The notes under the pieces were generated by a model. It was not told the origin of the DNA. It made no database searches and was given only the letters and a program-made list of their open reading frames with translations. This document shows, one piece after another, positions 1-7,633 of a DNA stretch of 18,334 nt. A program made the translations under genes and the position numbers. The stretch is from Alphaproteobacteria bacterium. GTDB taxonomy: Bacteria; Pseudomonadota; Alphaproteobacteria; RF32; CAG-239. The DNA lies in contig JAFUXW010000157.1 of the NCBI GenBank assembly GCA_017477035.1, forward strand, positions 1 to 18,334, written 5' to 3'. The first letter of the stretch is position 1; each line of letters begins with the position of its first letter.

Positions 1-60
1 CTTTCACAATCATTCTCCCTTAATCTTTGTTTTTTTTACATACCCTTTTATACCAAAAAA
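1..60 (-). promoter_or_regulatory. Possible start region of a leftward gene outside the window
   Basis: Read on the minus strand, a purine-rich Shine-Dalgarno-like AAGGGAG lies about seven bases before a GTG at 7-5, and a TATAAA hexamer (plus-strand 47-52) lies farther upstream. This would suit a gene that starts at the left edge and runs out of the window, making the first 190 bases a divergent promoter region shared with tolC. Only two codons are visible, so the gene itself cannot be confirmed. Confidence 0.25.
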
Positions 61-131
61 AGTTTAAATTTATTGAATTTTATTTAATAATATAACAATT
101 CTGTGGATTATTTGAAGATAAAACAAAATAA

Positions 132-160
132 TTGATTTTTATAAAAAAAAACGCTATAAG
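132..160 (+). promoter_or_regulatory. Candidate sigma-70-type promoter of tolC
   Basis: TTGATT at 132-137 and TATAAG at 155-160 are separated by 17 bases, matching the -35/-10 consensus at four and five of six positions. Transcription would begin near 167, leaving a short leader that carries the AAGAGAGAGA purine tract just before the ATG at 191. The AT-rich background makes chance matches likely, hence the moderate confidence. Confidence 0.4.
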
Positions 161-190
161 CGTAAGACAGTGTAAGAAAGAGAGAGACTT

Positions 191-1552
191 ATGAGAAATT
201 TGCAAATAACAAAATTTTTAGCATTGTTAATTGGCTCTGTGATAGCCTCAAATGCTAATGCAGAAACCATATTTGATGCGATGAGTGAAGCGTATAACAG
301 CAATCCTACATTGCATGGTGAGCGCGCGGCCAGCGGTGCAGTTAATGAAGATGCAGCCTTGGCGCGTTCCGGATTTCGACCGACCGTGGCTATTGGCGGA
401 AGTTATACCGACAGCCATACCAGAAAAACCGGAACAAACACTGTAGATGGATATTCAAAGGGATATAGAGGCTCGGTTACTCAACCGATTTTCAACGGGT
501 TTAAAACTTATCATTCGGTTAAAGCAGCTGATAGCAGGGCTAAAGCCGAATTACAAAACTTGTATGATGTAGAACAAGCCGTTTTGCTTGATGCATCTGC
601 CGCCTATCTGGATGTGGTGCGTGATGAGGCAATTGTTAAGCTGCAGGAAAATAATGAGCATTTACTTAAAAAACAACTTGATGAAACTTTGGCTCGTTTT
701 AGTGTGGGCGAAGTTACACGTACCGATGTGGCGCAATCCAGAGCAAGCTATGCTCAAGCGCAATCTGATTTGATTTCAGCACAGGGAAATTTGGCAATTT
801 CTCGCGATGACTATATGCGCGTTGTCGGTAAAATGCCGGAAGATGTGCATTTTCCCGAAAACTTATCTAATATGTTTCCGAGTGAATTTAATTCTGCTAT
901 GAGCTATGCTAAAGCAAATAACTATGCGTTGTTGGCAGCTCAAAAAGCCTTGAAAGCCGCTAAATACAATGTAAAAAGTAATGAGGGCTCTTTATTGCCG
1001 GAAGTTAGTTTTACTGCGTCAAGCGGCAAAAACACGGTTTCTAATCACAATGGTATCAATCCGACGACTCGCAGTAATGAATATACGGTGGAAATGAATA
1101 TGCCTCTTTATACCGGAGGAGCGACTCGAGCTCAAATTCGTAAAAGCAAGTATCAAAGATGGGAGGCTCAGGAAAAATTGCGCAGTGCCGAGCGTGCGGT
1201 TGTATCCGGCGTTACTGCAAATTGGGAAATGATGCTGACAAGCAAATCAAATATATCTTCGATTCAGGAACAAATTAAGGCCTCGGCAATTGCCTTAGAG
1301 GGGACGCAAAAAGAAGAAGCTCTCGGAAACAGAACGGTTTTAGATGTGTTAAATGCATATCAAACTTTGCTTTTGTCGCAGGTTAATGAGGTTAAAGCTC
1401 GTCATGACTACTATCTTTCAGGTTTGCAGTTGATGCAGTCTATGGGCAAACTTACGGCGCAGAAATTGGGTTTGAAGGTTAAAAATTATGATGCCGAAGG
1501 TCATTATCAAAATACCAAAGGTAAGTGGTTGACCTTGTCGATAGATAAATAA
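191..1552 (+). CDS. tolC: TolC-family outer membrane efflux/secretion channel
   Basis: This 453-residue protein looks like the trimeric outer-membrane channel used by type I secretion systems and RND/MFS tripartite pumps. A signal peptide covers residues 1-24, with cleavage predicted after the ANA of SNANA. Two homologous halves typical of the family are visible: the first begins with IFDAMSEAYNSNPTL and reaches the barrel strand GFRPTVAIGGSYT; the second begins with YAKANNYALLAAQ and reaches LLPEVSFTAS. Long alpha-helical stretches rich in Ala, Gln and Glu follow each half, as expected for the periplasmic tunnel. Its length is close to that of other TolC proteins. The ATG at 191 follows a purine-rich tract and gives a complete signal peptide. 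The gene stands alone between a promoter-like element and a terminator, so its inner-membrane partner (ABC or RND component plus adaptor) must be encoded elsewhere. The family is clear; the specific substrate is not. Confidence 0.92.
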   Translation: MRNLQITKFLALLIGSVIASNANAETIFDAMSEAYNSNPTLHGERAASGAVNEDAALARSGFRPTVAIGGSYTDSHTRKTGTNTVDGYSKGYRGSVTQPIFNGFKTYHSVKAADSRAKAELQNLYDVEQAVLLDASAAYLDVVRDEAIVKLQENNEHLLKKQLDETLARFSVGEVTRTDVAQSRASYAQAQSDLISAQGNLAISRDDYMRVVGKMPEDVHFPENLSNMFPSEFNSAMSYAKANNYALLAAQKALKAAKYNVKSNEGSLLPEVSFTASSGKNTVSNHNGINPTTRSNEYTVEMNMPLYTGGATRAQIRKSKYQRWEAQEKLRSAERAVVSGVTANWEMMLTSKSNISSIQEQIKASAIALEGTQKEEALGNRTVLDVLNAYQTLLLSQVNEVKARHDYYLSGLQLMQSMGKLTAQKLGLKVKNYDAEGHYQNTKGKWLTLSIDK

Positions 1553-1569
1553 TTTGCTTGGATTAAGAC

Positions 1570-1604
1570 AGCAGCGCTGAAATAAAATTCGGCGCTGCTT
1601 TTTT
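1570..1604 (+). terminator. Rho-independent terminator after tolC
   Basis: AGCAGCGC at 1570-1577 pairs perfectly with GCGCTGCT at 1592-1599, and the stem extends by three more pairs (one of them G-U). It is followed by a run of T residues at 1599-1604. It lies 18 bases after the tolC stop. Confidence 0.85.
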
Positions 1605-1760
1605 CTTCGTATTATGGTATGACTATAAAGTTCAGATGGAGGTGCAGACTATTACCAAAGTAATATTACCATTTTGTTAATTGTTTTTTAGGAAAAAGTA
1701 TGTTTTCATTATACCATAATGTTGTGTACATTACTCAGAACTAAAATAAGGAGAAAAACA

Positions 1761-2480
1761 ATGAAAAATAATGAAAATGGTCGTTCGATGATTGAAATGC
1801 TCGGCGTTTTGGCAATTATCGGTGTATTGTCTGTGGGCGGTATTGCCGGTTATTCTAAAGCTATGAGCAAATACAGAACTAACAAAGCTATTGACCAGGC
1901 TACAATGCTTATTACCAACATCCGCACAATGTTTGCTCAACAGCAATCTTATGCAGATTTGAATAACTCTCGTGCCGTTAATCTGGCATTGGTTCCGGAA
2001 GAAATGATTGTAAATCCGGGAGTTTCTATGGCAGATGATGAGGATAGAAGACTGCGTAATATATTCTCCGGTGAGGTTGTAGTAAGAAATTCCCCGATTG
2101 ATGCGCTTGATGCATCTGCTGATGAAGAGAGTGATGGATCTACCAAGGGACAAGGTGCGTTTATCGTTACATTCTTCGGTTTGTCAAGAGATGCTTGTAT
2201 TCAAATTGCTACCAGTGACTGGGGTGCTGGTTCGTCTTCCGGTTTGGTAGGTATGCATATCTGGGATGCTTCTGATAAAACTGGCGCTGAAGATAGCAAA
2301 TATGATGATGATAAGGCCGACGCTATGCATAAAAATGGTTTAGGTGAGACTACTAATACTGGTAAATACGCTATTCCTGGTGACGAAACATATAAAGTTC
2401 CGTTTACGGTTGTTCAAGCTCAAAGTGCTTGCGCTTGCACTAACAAAACTACTTGTGCCGTTACTTGGAAATACTTCTAA
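1761..2480 (+). CDS. Type IV pilin/pseudopilin-like protein
   Basis: The 239-residue product carries a class III (prepilin) signal: a short charged leader MKNNENG, then a predicted prepilin-peptidase cleavage after Gly7, then RSMIEMLGVLAIIGVLSVGG. The glutamate at mature position 5 and the hydrophobic helix that follows are hallmarks of type IV pilins and type II secretion pseudopilins. Position +1 is arginine instead of the usual Phe or Met. The soluble part has an amphipathic helix continuation (about residues 28-60), an acidic middle region, and a C-terminal segment with several cysteines (ACACTNKTTC) that could close a disulfide-bonded loop. I chose the ATG at 1761 over the in-frame ATG at 1719 because AAGGAG sits seven bases before it and because the longer form would bury the prepilin leader. 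No assembly ATPase, platform protein or prepilin peptidase lies nearby, and the gene has its own terminator, so it is a stand-alone unit. Fold class is confident; whether it forms a pilus, a pseudopilus or a surface subunit is open. Confidence 0.85.
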   Translation: MKNNENGRSMIEMLGVLAIIGVLSVGGIAGYSKAMSKYRTNKAIDQATMLITNIRTMFAQQQSYADLNNSRAVNLALVPEEMIVNPGVSMADDEDRRLRNIFSGEVVVRNSPIDALDASADEESDGSTKGQGAFIVTFFGLSRDACIQIATSDWGAGSSSGLVGMHIWDASDKTGAEDSKYDDDKADAMHKNGLGETTNTGKYAIPGDETYKVPFTVVQAQSACACTNKTTCAVTWKYF

Positions 2481-2501
2481 TCGACATGGTTTGATTAAAC
2501 G

Positions 2502-2526
2502 AGCCTCCTTTGGGAGGCTTTTTTTT
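2502..2526 (+). terminator. Rho-independent terminator after the pilin-like gene
   Basis: AGCCTCC at 2502-2508 and GGAGGCT at 2513-2519 form a perfect seven-pair stem with a four-base loop, followed by an uninterrupted T-tract to 2526. It lies about 20 bases downstream of the pilin-like stop codon. Confidence 0.88.
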
Positions 2527-2527
2527 G

Positions 2528-2566
2528 TGCCATTCCATTTAATGCTTGATTAAATCCGGTATGACA
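2528..2566. repeat. Imperfect palindrome downstream of the pilin terminator
   Basis: ATTTAAT at 2537-2543 and ATTAAAT at 2549-2555 form a perfect inner stem around the loop GCTTG. The flanks (TGCCATTCC on the left, GGTATGACA on the right) continue pairing with two mismatches and a two-base bulge. No T-tract follows, so it is not a standard terminator. Its style resembles short dispersed palindromic repeats seen in AT-rich alphaproteobacteria, but only one copy is visible here. Confidence 0.35.
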
Positions 2567-2680
2567 GTGCGAGGGAAGCCTATATGATGGTAAAGTAGTA
2601 ATGGTGTGCCGGAATAATATATCTTTGCTAACCTATTCTTAAAACTTATGGTGTATACTTCCACATTAAGAGGAGGATAA

Positions 2681-3862
2681 ATGGTAGCAGCTGTTTGTAT
2701 TCATAACGCGACGGTTTTTAACGGTTATTCGATGATGAAAAACTGTGCGGTTTTAATAAAGCAAAATAAAATAGTAGATGTCTTTAATGAGGGGCGTATG
2801 GCCAAAAAAATTTTTAGGGCAGATACTTATTTTATTGATGCAAAGGGTGCTTATGTTGCTCCTGGTTTTATAGATACTCATATTCATGGAATAGGCGGTT
2901 ACGGAACTGAGGATAGTTCTGTAAAATCTATTTTGAAAATGTCGGAAATTTTGCTTAAATACGGAGTGACTTCATTTATCCCAACTTTATATGCTACTCC
3001 GAAGGTGAAGCTGATTAAGGCCGTAAAAACTATAGCCAAGGCAATGGGACAGGAAAAAGGTGCCCGTATTTTAGGTATGCATTTGGAAGGTCCGTTTATT
3101 TCTCCTGATAGGCTTGGGGTGCAGTCAGCTGAAGCTTTAAGTCCGGTAAATTTGAATTATATGGAAGAACTTTGGCAGGCTGCTGAGGGACATATTGTAA
3201 ATATGACAGTGGCTCCTGAACTTAAAAATATGCGAGAACTGGCGCTGTTTTGTTTGTCAAAAGGTATTGTTTTGCAGGCCGGACACTCTAACGCTACTTA
3301 CGAACAGATGATTGAGGGAATGCAGGCACGTATCATGCACGTTACACATCTGTTTAATGCGATGAGCCGTATGCATCATCGCGATCCGGGGTTGGTCGGA
3401 AGTGTGTTTATTCATCCGGAGCTTTCTTGTGAAATCATTGCCGATGGTATTCATATAAACCCAGAAATAATAAAATTTTTGCTGACTTGCAAGTCGTTGG
3501 ATAAGGTAGTCTTAGTTACCGATTCTCTCAAACCTACCAAACAAAAGAAAAAGCCTCTCTTGGCCAATGGCGAAGAAGTATATTTGGATAAATGTTTTTA
3601 TCGCAAGTCTGATAATGCAATTGCCGGTTCGGCTCTGACCATGGTTGACAGCGTTCGTAATATTGTATCATACGGTTTTCATGTCGAGCAGGCTGTGCAT
3701 ATGGCGTCAACTAATCCGGCTCGTATTATGAAACAAGATCATCTGGGGGTAATTGCTCCGGGGTATGATGCCGATATGGTGATTTTAAGCGAAAAATTAA
3801 GTGTTTTGTATACAATTATTCAAGGTAAAATATTTTGCAAAGGAAAAAAGATATGCGTGTAA
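2681..3862 (+). CDS. nagA: N-acetylglucosamine-6-phosphate deacetylase
   Basis: The enzyme removes the acetyl group from GlcNAc-6-phosphate, giving glucosamine-6-phosphate and acetate, in the cytoplasm. The 393-residue sequence is full length for this amidohydrolase-superfamily family. Expected motifs appear in order: GFIDTHIHG with His67 and His69, the metal-binding Glu136 in HLEGPF, His202 in AGHSNAT, His223 in THLFNAMS, and the catalytic Asp281 in LVTDS. The HxH pair near residue 67 places it with the NagA enzymes that keep the first metal site, unlike the E. coli enzyme, which as I recall has Q and N there. The ATG at 2681 is preceded by a strong AGAGGAGG ribosome-binding site, and a TATACT -10-like hexamer lies at 2654-2659 without a convincing -35. 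It overlaps nagB by ten bases, so the two are translationally coupled. One deviation is RLGVQ after EGPF, where many homologues have a KGAH-type sequence. Confidence 0.95.
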   Translation: MVAAVCIHNATVFNGYSMMKNCAVLIKQNKIVDVFNEGRMAKKIFRADTYFIDAKGAYVAPGFIDTHIHGIGGYGTEDSSVKSILKMSEILLKYGVTSFIPTLYATPKVKLIKAVKTIAKAMGQEKGARILGMHLEGPFISPDRLGVQSAEALSPVNLNYMEELWQAAEGHIVNMTVAPELKNMRELALFCLSKGIVLQAGHSNATYEQMIEGMQARIMHVTHLFNAMSRMHHRDPGLVGSVFIHPELSCEIIADGIHINPEIIKFLLTCKSLDKVVLVTDSLKPTKQKKKPLLANGEEVYLDKCFYRKSDNAIAGSALTMVDSVRNIVSYGFHVEQAVHMASTNPARIMKQDHLGVIAPGYDADMVILSEKLSVLYTIIQGKIFCKGKKICV

Positions 3863-4644
3863 TAATTAAAGAAAACAGTGATAATGTGTCAAAATGGGCT
3901 GCTGACTATGTTGCATATAAAATAAATCACTTTAAACCAACCAAAGGTCGTCCGTTTGTATTGGGAGTGCCAACTGGTTCAAGTCCACTCGGAATGTATG
4001 CAGAACTGATAAAATTATATAAAGCCGGTAAGCTGTCTTTTGAAAATGTGGTGACTTTTAATATGGACGAATATATCGGTTTAGATTCTTCACATCCGCA
4101 AAGCTACCATTACTTTATGCAAGAAAATTTCTTTAAATATATAAATATTAAACCGCAAAATATACATATTTTGAACGGAATGACTAAAGATTTTGCCAAA
4201 GAATGCAGTGATTATGAACGAGCAATGCGTAATGTCGGCGGGGTGCATCTGTTTATCGGCGGAGTAGGAGTTGATGGACATATTGCGTTTAACGAGCCGT
4301 TTTCTTCGTTGGAATCCAGAACCAGAGTAAAAACTCTTACCGAAAGTACAATAAAAGCAAATTCGCGTTTTTTTGATAACGATTTGTCAAAAGTTCCGAC
4401 AATGGCTCTCACGGTAGGTGTAGGAACTATTATGGATGCTGAAGAAGTAATGATTATCGCAACCGGCAAAAATAAAGCCACTGCTTTAAAACACGGTATT
4501 GAAGGAGCATTGAGCCATGTGTGGACAATTTCCGCATTGCAAAAACACCGTCATGGTATTATAGTTTGCGATAGAGATGCCGCAAGTGAGCTTTCTAAAG
4601 AAACAGTAGAGTATTTTATGGACATTGAAAAAAATAATTATTAA
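3853..4644 (+). CDS. nagB: Glucosamine-6-phosphate deaminase
   Basis: NagB converts glucosamine-6-phosphate to fructose-6-phosphate and ammonia, feeding amino sugar carbon into glycolysis. At 263 residues it is nearly the length of the E. coli enzyme and aligns without gaps at the key sites: Asp72 in NMDEY, Asp141 and His143 in GVDGHIAFNEP, and Glu148. The phosphate-binding loop LGVPTGSSP is at 37-45. Residues corresponding to the E. coli GlcNAc-6-P allosteric site also seem present (Ser151, Ser152, Arg158, Lys160, Tyr254), which would suggest allosteric activation; this rests on remembered numbering. I chose the ATG at 3853, with AGGA eight bases upstream, over the in-frame ATG at 3835, because MRVIIKENS matches the usual N-terminus. 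It overlaps the nagA stop and is followed by a strong hairpin. Confidence 0.95.
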   Translation: MRVIIKENSDNVSKWAADYVAYKINHFKPTKGRPFVLGVPTGSSPLGMYAELIKLYKAGKLSFENVVTFNMDEYIGLDSSHPQSYHYFMQENFFKYINIKPQNIHILNGMTKDFAKECSDYERAMRNVGGVHLFIGGVGVDGHIAFNEPFSSLESRTRVKTLTESTIKANSRFFDNDLSKVPTMALTVGVGTIMDAEEVMIIATGKNKATALKHGIEGALSHVWTISALQKHRHGIIVCDRDAASELSKETVEYFMDIEKNNY

Positions 4645-4660
4645 AGGTAACAAGATATTA

Positions 4661-4694
4661 AAAAAACAGCTCTCAAATGAGAGCTGTTTTTTTT
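4661..4694. terminator. Bidirectional terminator between nagB and the DUF2207 gene
   Basis: AAAAAACAGCTCTC at 4661-4674 and GAGAGCTGTTTTTT at 4679-4692 form a 14-pair stem with a four-base loop. The T-tract on the right serves nagB. The A-tract on the left becomes a T-tract on the minus strand and serves the convergent gene that ends at 4706. Confidence 0.88.
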
Positions 4695-4705
4695 AGTATC
4701 AGTAT

Positions 4706-6823
4706 TTAGATAATACCTATAAGAGTTTGCTTGATATTTTCTGCCAAATCTAATTTGTGAAAGTTTTTATTGGATACATTCTGTTGAAAATATTCGGCAA
4801 TATCCAGAGCAAAAATATTTGATTGCTGATTTATAAAATCACGGCTTAAATTTATGGCGTCAGCGTTTGATTGTAAATATTCTTTATATTTTGCAATTGA
4901 ATTTTTAGCCTCATTAATAAAATTATTCTGTTCTCCGAATATACGTGTAAATGCAAATATTACAGCCAACATTATTATAACCAAAAAACTGGTGATTCCG
5001 CCAACGTAAATACTGCTGAATCCCCAAATAGTTACTAATGAAAGCAAAGCAAATAATTTAGTCGGAATATTTATGTACCAATGTTTGAAACGATGGCGTA
5101 TAATCCAAATATAAAAAGCATAAAGTAAAGTTGTTGACAGTAATATTATTAATGTTTGCGCAAAATTTATGCTGATATATGAAATAAATATCTCTGTCAA
5201 CAGCAACATTGCGCAACTGAATAAAACGTAACTTATGTTATGAATTATACGATATTTTTTTATCTGCTTCATAATTTTGGCTGAAAGAATACGATATGCT
5301 TTTTTCAAAATTACATTGTTTGCTGTGTTAATTTCAACAGTATTGATATTTTTAGCAAAAAGATATTTTAATGCTTTAAGTTCGTGCTTTTGCAGTTTTG
5401 ATTTATCAAAATTGCGTTTATGCAAAAATAATCGATTGTTTTCTTGAGTAATATCAATAACATTTTTACGATACAAATCCAAAAGTTGGGAAACAAAAGC
5501 AGTTCTGTCATATTTACCGACCAGAATACTACGCATTAAAGCTCCGTTGTATGATGGAGTATATTTGTTTGCTTTACGTTCCTTCTTAAGTCCGACAAGG
5601 GACAGTAGAAAAGAACTTAAAATTGCTATTAATCCAAGAACGGCATAGGCTATATTTCCCCAATTTATCAAGAAAGTTGAAAAATTGTTGTCAAAATCTT
5701 TGATAAACACATTTTTATTCATTTCAGCAATTAAATTAAAGTTTTCGTTATTGAGTATAGGAGTGTTGCTGGAAAAGGCGAGGGTGTTACCTGAAAAACG
5801 GAAAATATTAGTACGTTTGTCAGTATAATTATCGCCTGAGCCGATAAGGCTGAAAGCATTGTTAAAGGTGTGTCCTGTCGGTAACGAGATAATAGCGTTA
5901 GCTGATGTAATTATAGTATTAAGCGAAGAACCAAGTAAATTCCAGTTCAATATAACGTTATCTTTGTTGTGTAATAATTCATTATTGACTATGTATGTAA
6001 ATACATATGTATAAACACCGTTCTTCAAACTCTGTCTGTATTTTGGTTTGAGAACAATATTATTCCCGATTTCTTCGGTAATATACGGAATCTCCGTGCC
6101 GTTTACCGTAACTTTTTCCAGCATAAATTCCATACGCTGGTTTTTATCGGCGTATTTAGGAAAAATTCTCTGCAGGGCTGAATTAAATTTTTGACCATTG
6201 GCAATTACAACAACTGTATCTTCTATTTTAATGTAGCCGTTTGCCTGAATATTTATGTAACTCAGAAAATACGGTATATGTTCTTTCGCCGGAGCTAAAA
6301 TTCTTCGACCGCTCGGTAAAGTTAAGGCAACGGTGGGAACTTGTGGACGTTGAATTTCAGTTTCTTCTTGTTGGAGCGTGAAAAATCGAGTGGCCGTTTC
6401 TGCAATTTGTTTGTCTTCTGCTTCATAGCCATCGCTAGAATAAGTATTATCAGAAAAAACTTCTTCATCTTGATGAATTGAAGATAAGGCCTTTTCATAT
6501 ATTTTTTGAAAAAACGGTTTATTCTGCTCTTTTTTAGCTTCGTAATATTCAGGTGAATGAACAATATTAACACTGTTTACCGATGTTAAATCTACATCTT
6601 TTTTAACTATAGAACGAGCTGCTTCGGCTAATCTTTTTTTGAAAAAAGCCCGAACTTCTTCTTCGTTATTGGGATCCGGTAAGTTATTGGGAACCGGATT
6701 TATTTCAGCTTGCGGTTGCGGCGGTGTTTGAATCGGCCCAACAATTGATTGAACTCTAGCCTCTGATGATATAGCCCAAATACTACATATTGTGAAACAA
6801 ATTGTGAAAAAAAGTTTCTTCAT
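4706..6823 (-). CDS. DUF2207-family membrane protein with N-terminal extension
   Basis: The 705-residue protein has a signal peptide (about 1-22, ending SSEA), then a proline-rich and acidic region of roughly 160 residues, then a beta-rich extracytoplasmic domain (about 185-370) resembling DUF2207/YciQ. Signs of that family are NIQANGYIKIEDTVVVI, the ALQRIFP strand, and NWNLLGSSLNTIITSANAII, equivalent to the family's YWNVTGxxWxVPI region. A membrane helix follows at about 390-412. A cytoplasmic segment begins with PSYNGALMRSILVGKYDR and LLDLYRKNVIDI, again family-like, and ends in a cluster of four hydrophobic helices (about 529-628) and a soluble tail. No enzymatic function is established for the family. 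The start is supported by AAGGAC upstream of the ATG. It is convergent to nagAB and divergent from the GlmU-like gene, so it is probably monocistronic. The long pre-domain extension is unusual. Confidence 0.8.
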   Translation of the reverse strand: MKKLFFTICFTICSIWAISSEARVQSIVGPIQTPPQPQAEINPVPNNLPDPNNEEEVRAFFKKRLAEAARSIVKKDVDLTSVNSVNIVHSPEYYEAKKEQNKPFFQKIYEKALSSIHQDEEVFSDNTYSSDGYEAEDKQIAETATRFFTLQQEETEIQRPQVPTVALTLPSGRRILAPAKEHIPYFLSYINIQANGYIKIEDTVVVIANGQKFNSALQRIFPKYADKNQRMEFMLEKVTVNGTEIPYITEEIGNNIVLKPKYRQSLKNGVYTYVFTYIVNNELLHNKDNVILNWNLLGSSLNTIITSANAIISLPTGHTFNNAFSLIGSGDNYTDKRTNIFRFSGNTLAFSSNTPILNNENFNLIAEMNKNVFIKDFDNNFSTFLINWGNIAYAVLGLIAILSSFLLSLVGLKKERKANKYTPSYNGALMRSILVGKYDRTAFVSQLLDLYRKNVIDITQENNRLFLHKRNFDKSKLQKHELKALKYLFAKNINTVEINTANNVILKKAYRILSAKIMKQIKKYRIIHNISYVLFSCAMLLLTEIFISYISINFAQTLIILLSTTLLYAFYIWIIRHRFKHWYINIPTKLFALLSLVTIWGFSSIYVGGITSFLVIIMLAVIFAFTRIFGEQNNFINEAKNSIAKYKEYLQSNADAINLSRDFINQQSNIFALDIAEYFQQNVSNKNFHKLDLAENIKQTLIGII

Positions 6824-6839
6824 AACATTCGTCCTTATG

Positions 6840-6868
6840 TTTACAAAAGCATTTTATTAAAATAAGAT
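6840..6868 (+). promoter_or_regulatory. Candidate promoter of the GlmU-like operon
   Basis: TTTACA at 6840-6845 and TAAGAT at 6863-6868 are 17 bases apart and lie in the 84-base divergent spacer. The -35 matches five of six consensus bases and the -10 four of six. A strong AAGGAG follows at 6894-6899, before the ATG at 6908. Confidence 0.35.
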
Positions 6869-6907
6869 ACTGTATAAAGTTTAAAAAATGTATAAGGAGT
6901 AATATAT

Positions 6908-7633
6908 ATGAAACACAAAATTGCAGCAATCATTTTAGGAGCCGGAAAAGGAACTCGTATGAAATCAGATAAACCGAAAGTTTTGATGCCGGTTTGCGGA
7001 AAGCCGATGATTTCTCATATTATAGAAACTCTGCAGACAGTTCCGGTGGATAAAATTGTTACGGTTATATCTCCGGAAGGAGACGAAGTTGCCAAAGCCG
7101 TATCTCCTTACGAAACTTGTGTTCAAGATAAGCAATTGGGAACCGGACACGCCGTTAATTGCACCAAAGAGACAATGAAAGGTTTTGAAGGAACCGTTTT
7201 GGTAGTATTCGGTGATACTCCTCTGATTAGGGCTGAAACTTTTCGCCGTGCAGCAGAAAAGGTGGAAGATGGTTTTGCCGTGGTAGTGTTAGGTTTCAGG
7301 CCTCAAGAAGCCGGACGTTACGGACGCTTAGTGATGAATGGGCAAGAGTTGGAACGCATTGTGGAATATAAAGATGCAGATGAAGAGGAAAAAGCAATAA
7401 CTTTTTGTAATTCGGGAGTTATGGCCTTTGATAGTAAGTATCTTTTTGATATTTTAGCTAAAATCGGCAACAGCAATGCAGCAGGTGAGTTTTATTTGAC
7501 AGATGCGGTGGAAACTGCTCGCAATATGGGACTCAAGTGTTCTGCTTTTGAAGGAAATGCTGAAGAAGTCGCCAGTGCAAATACGTTAGAAGAATTGACT
7601 CAATTGGAAGTTTATTATCGGAAAGCAAATTAA
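6908..7633 (+). CDS. GlmU-type N-acetylglucosamine-1-phosphate uridylyltransferase domain, stand-alone
   Basis: The product matches the N-terminal pyrophosphorylase half of GlmU, which makes UDP-GlcNAc from GlcNAc-1-phosphate and UTP. Visible sites are the nucleotide loop LGAGKGTRM at 10-18 with Lys22 and Lys24 in KPKVL, QLGTGHA at 76-82, the metal-binding Asp103 in GDTPL, the NSNAAGEFYLTD segment (about 188-199), and Asn225 in SANTL, equivalent to the second metal ligand in E. coli GlmU. The protein ends at residue 241, right after this domain, and has none of the hexapeptide repeats of the left-handed beta-helix acetyltransferase domain (full GlmU is about 450 residues). The following gene is unrelated, so this is not a simple frameshift. 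It may be a monofunctional enzyme working with a separate acetyltransferase, or a relative acting on another sugar phosphate. AAGGAG eight bases upstream supports the start. The stop overlaps the next start as TAATG. Confidence 0.85.
   Translation: MKHKIAAIILGAGKGTRMKSDKPKVLMPVCGKPMISHIIETLQTVPVDKIVTVISPEGDEVAKAVSPYETCVQDKQLGTGHAVNCTKETMKGFEGTVLVVFGDTPLIRAETFRRAAEKVEDGFAVVVLGFRPQEAGRYGRLVMNGQELERIVEYKDADEEEKAITFCNSGVMAFDSKYLFDILAKIGNSNAAGEFYLTDAVETARNMGLKCSAFEGNAEEVASANTLEELTQLEVYYRKAN

Noticed and set aside
1731..2153. 140-codon open frame on the minus strand opposite the pilin-like gene
   Set aside because: It is entirely covered by a well-supported pilin-like gene with a prepilin motif and ribosome-binding site. 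The antisense translation has no recognisable domain and is rich in His/Arg/Ser, as expected for a shadow.
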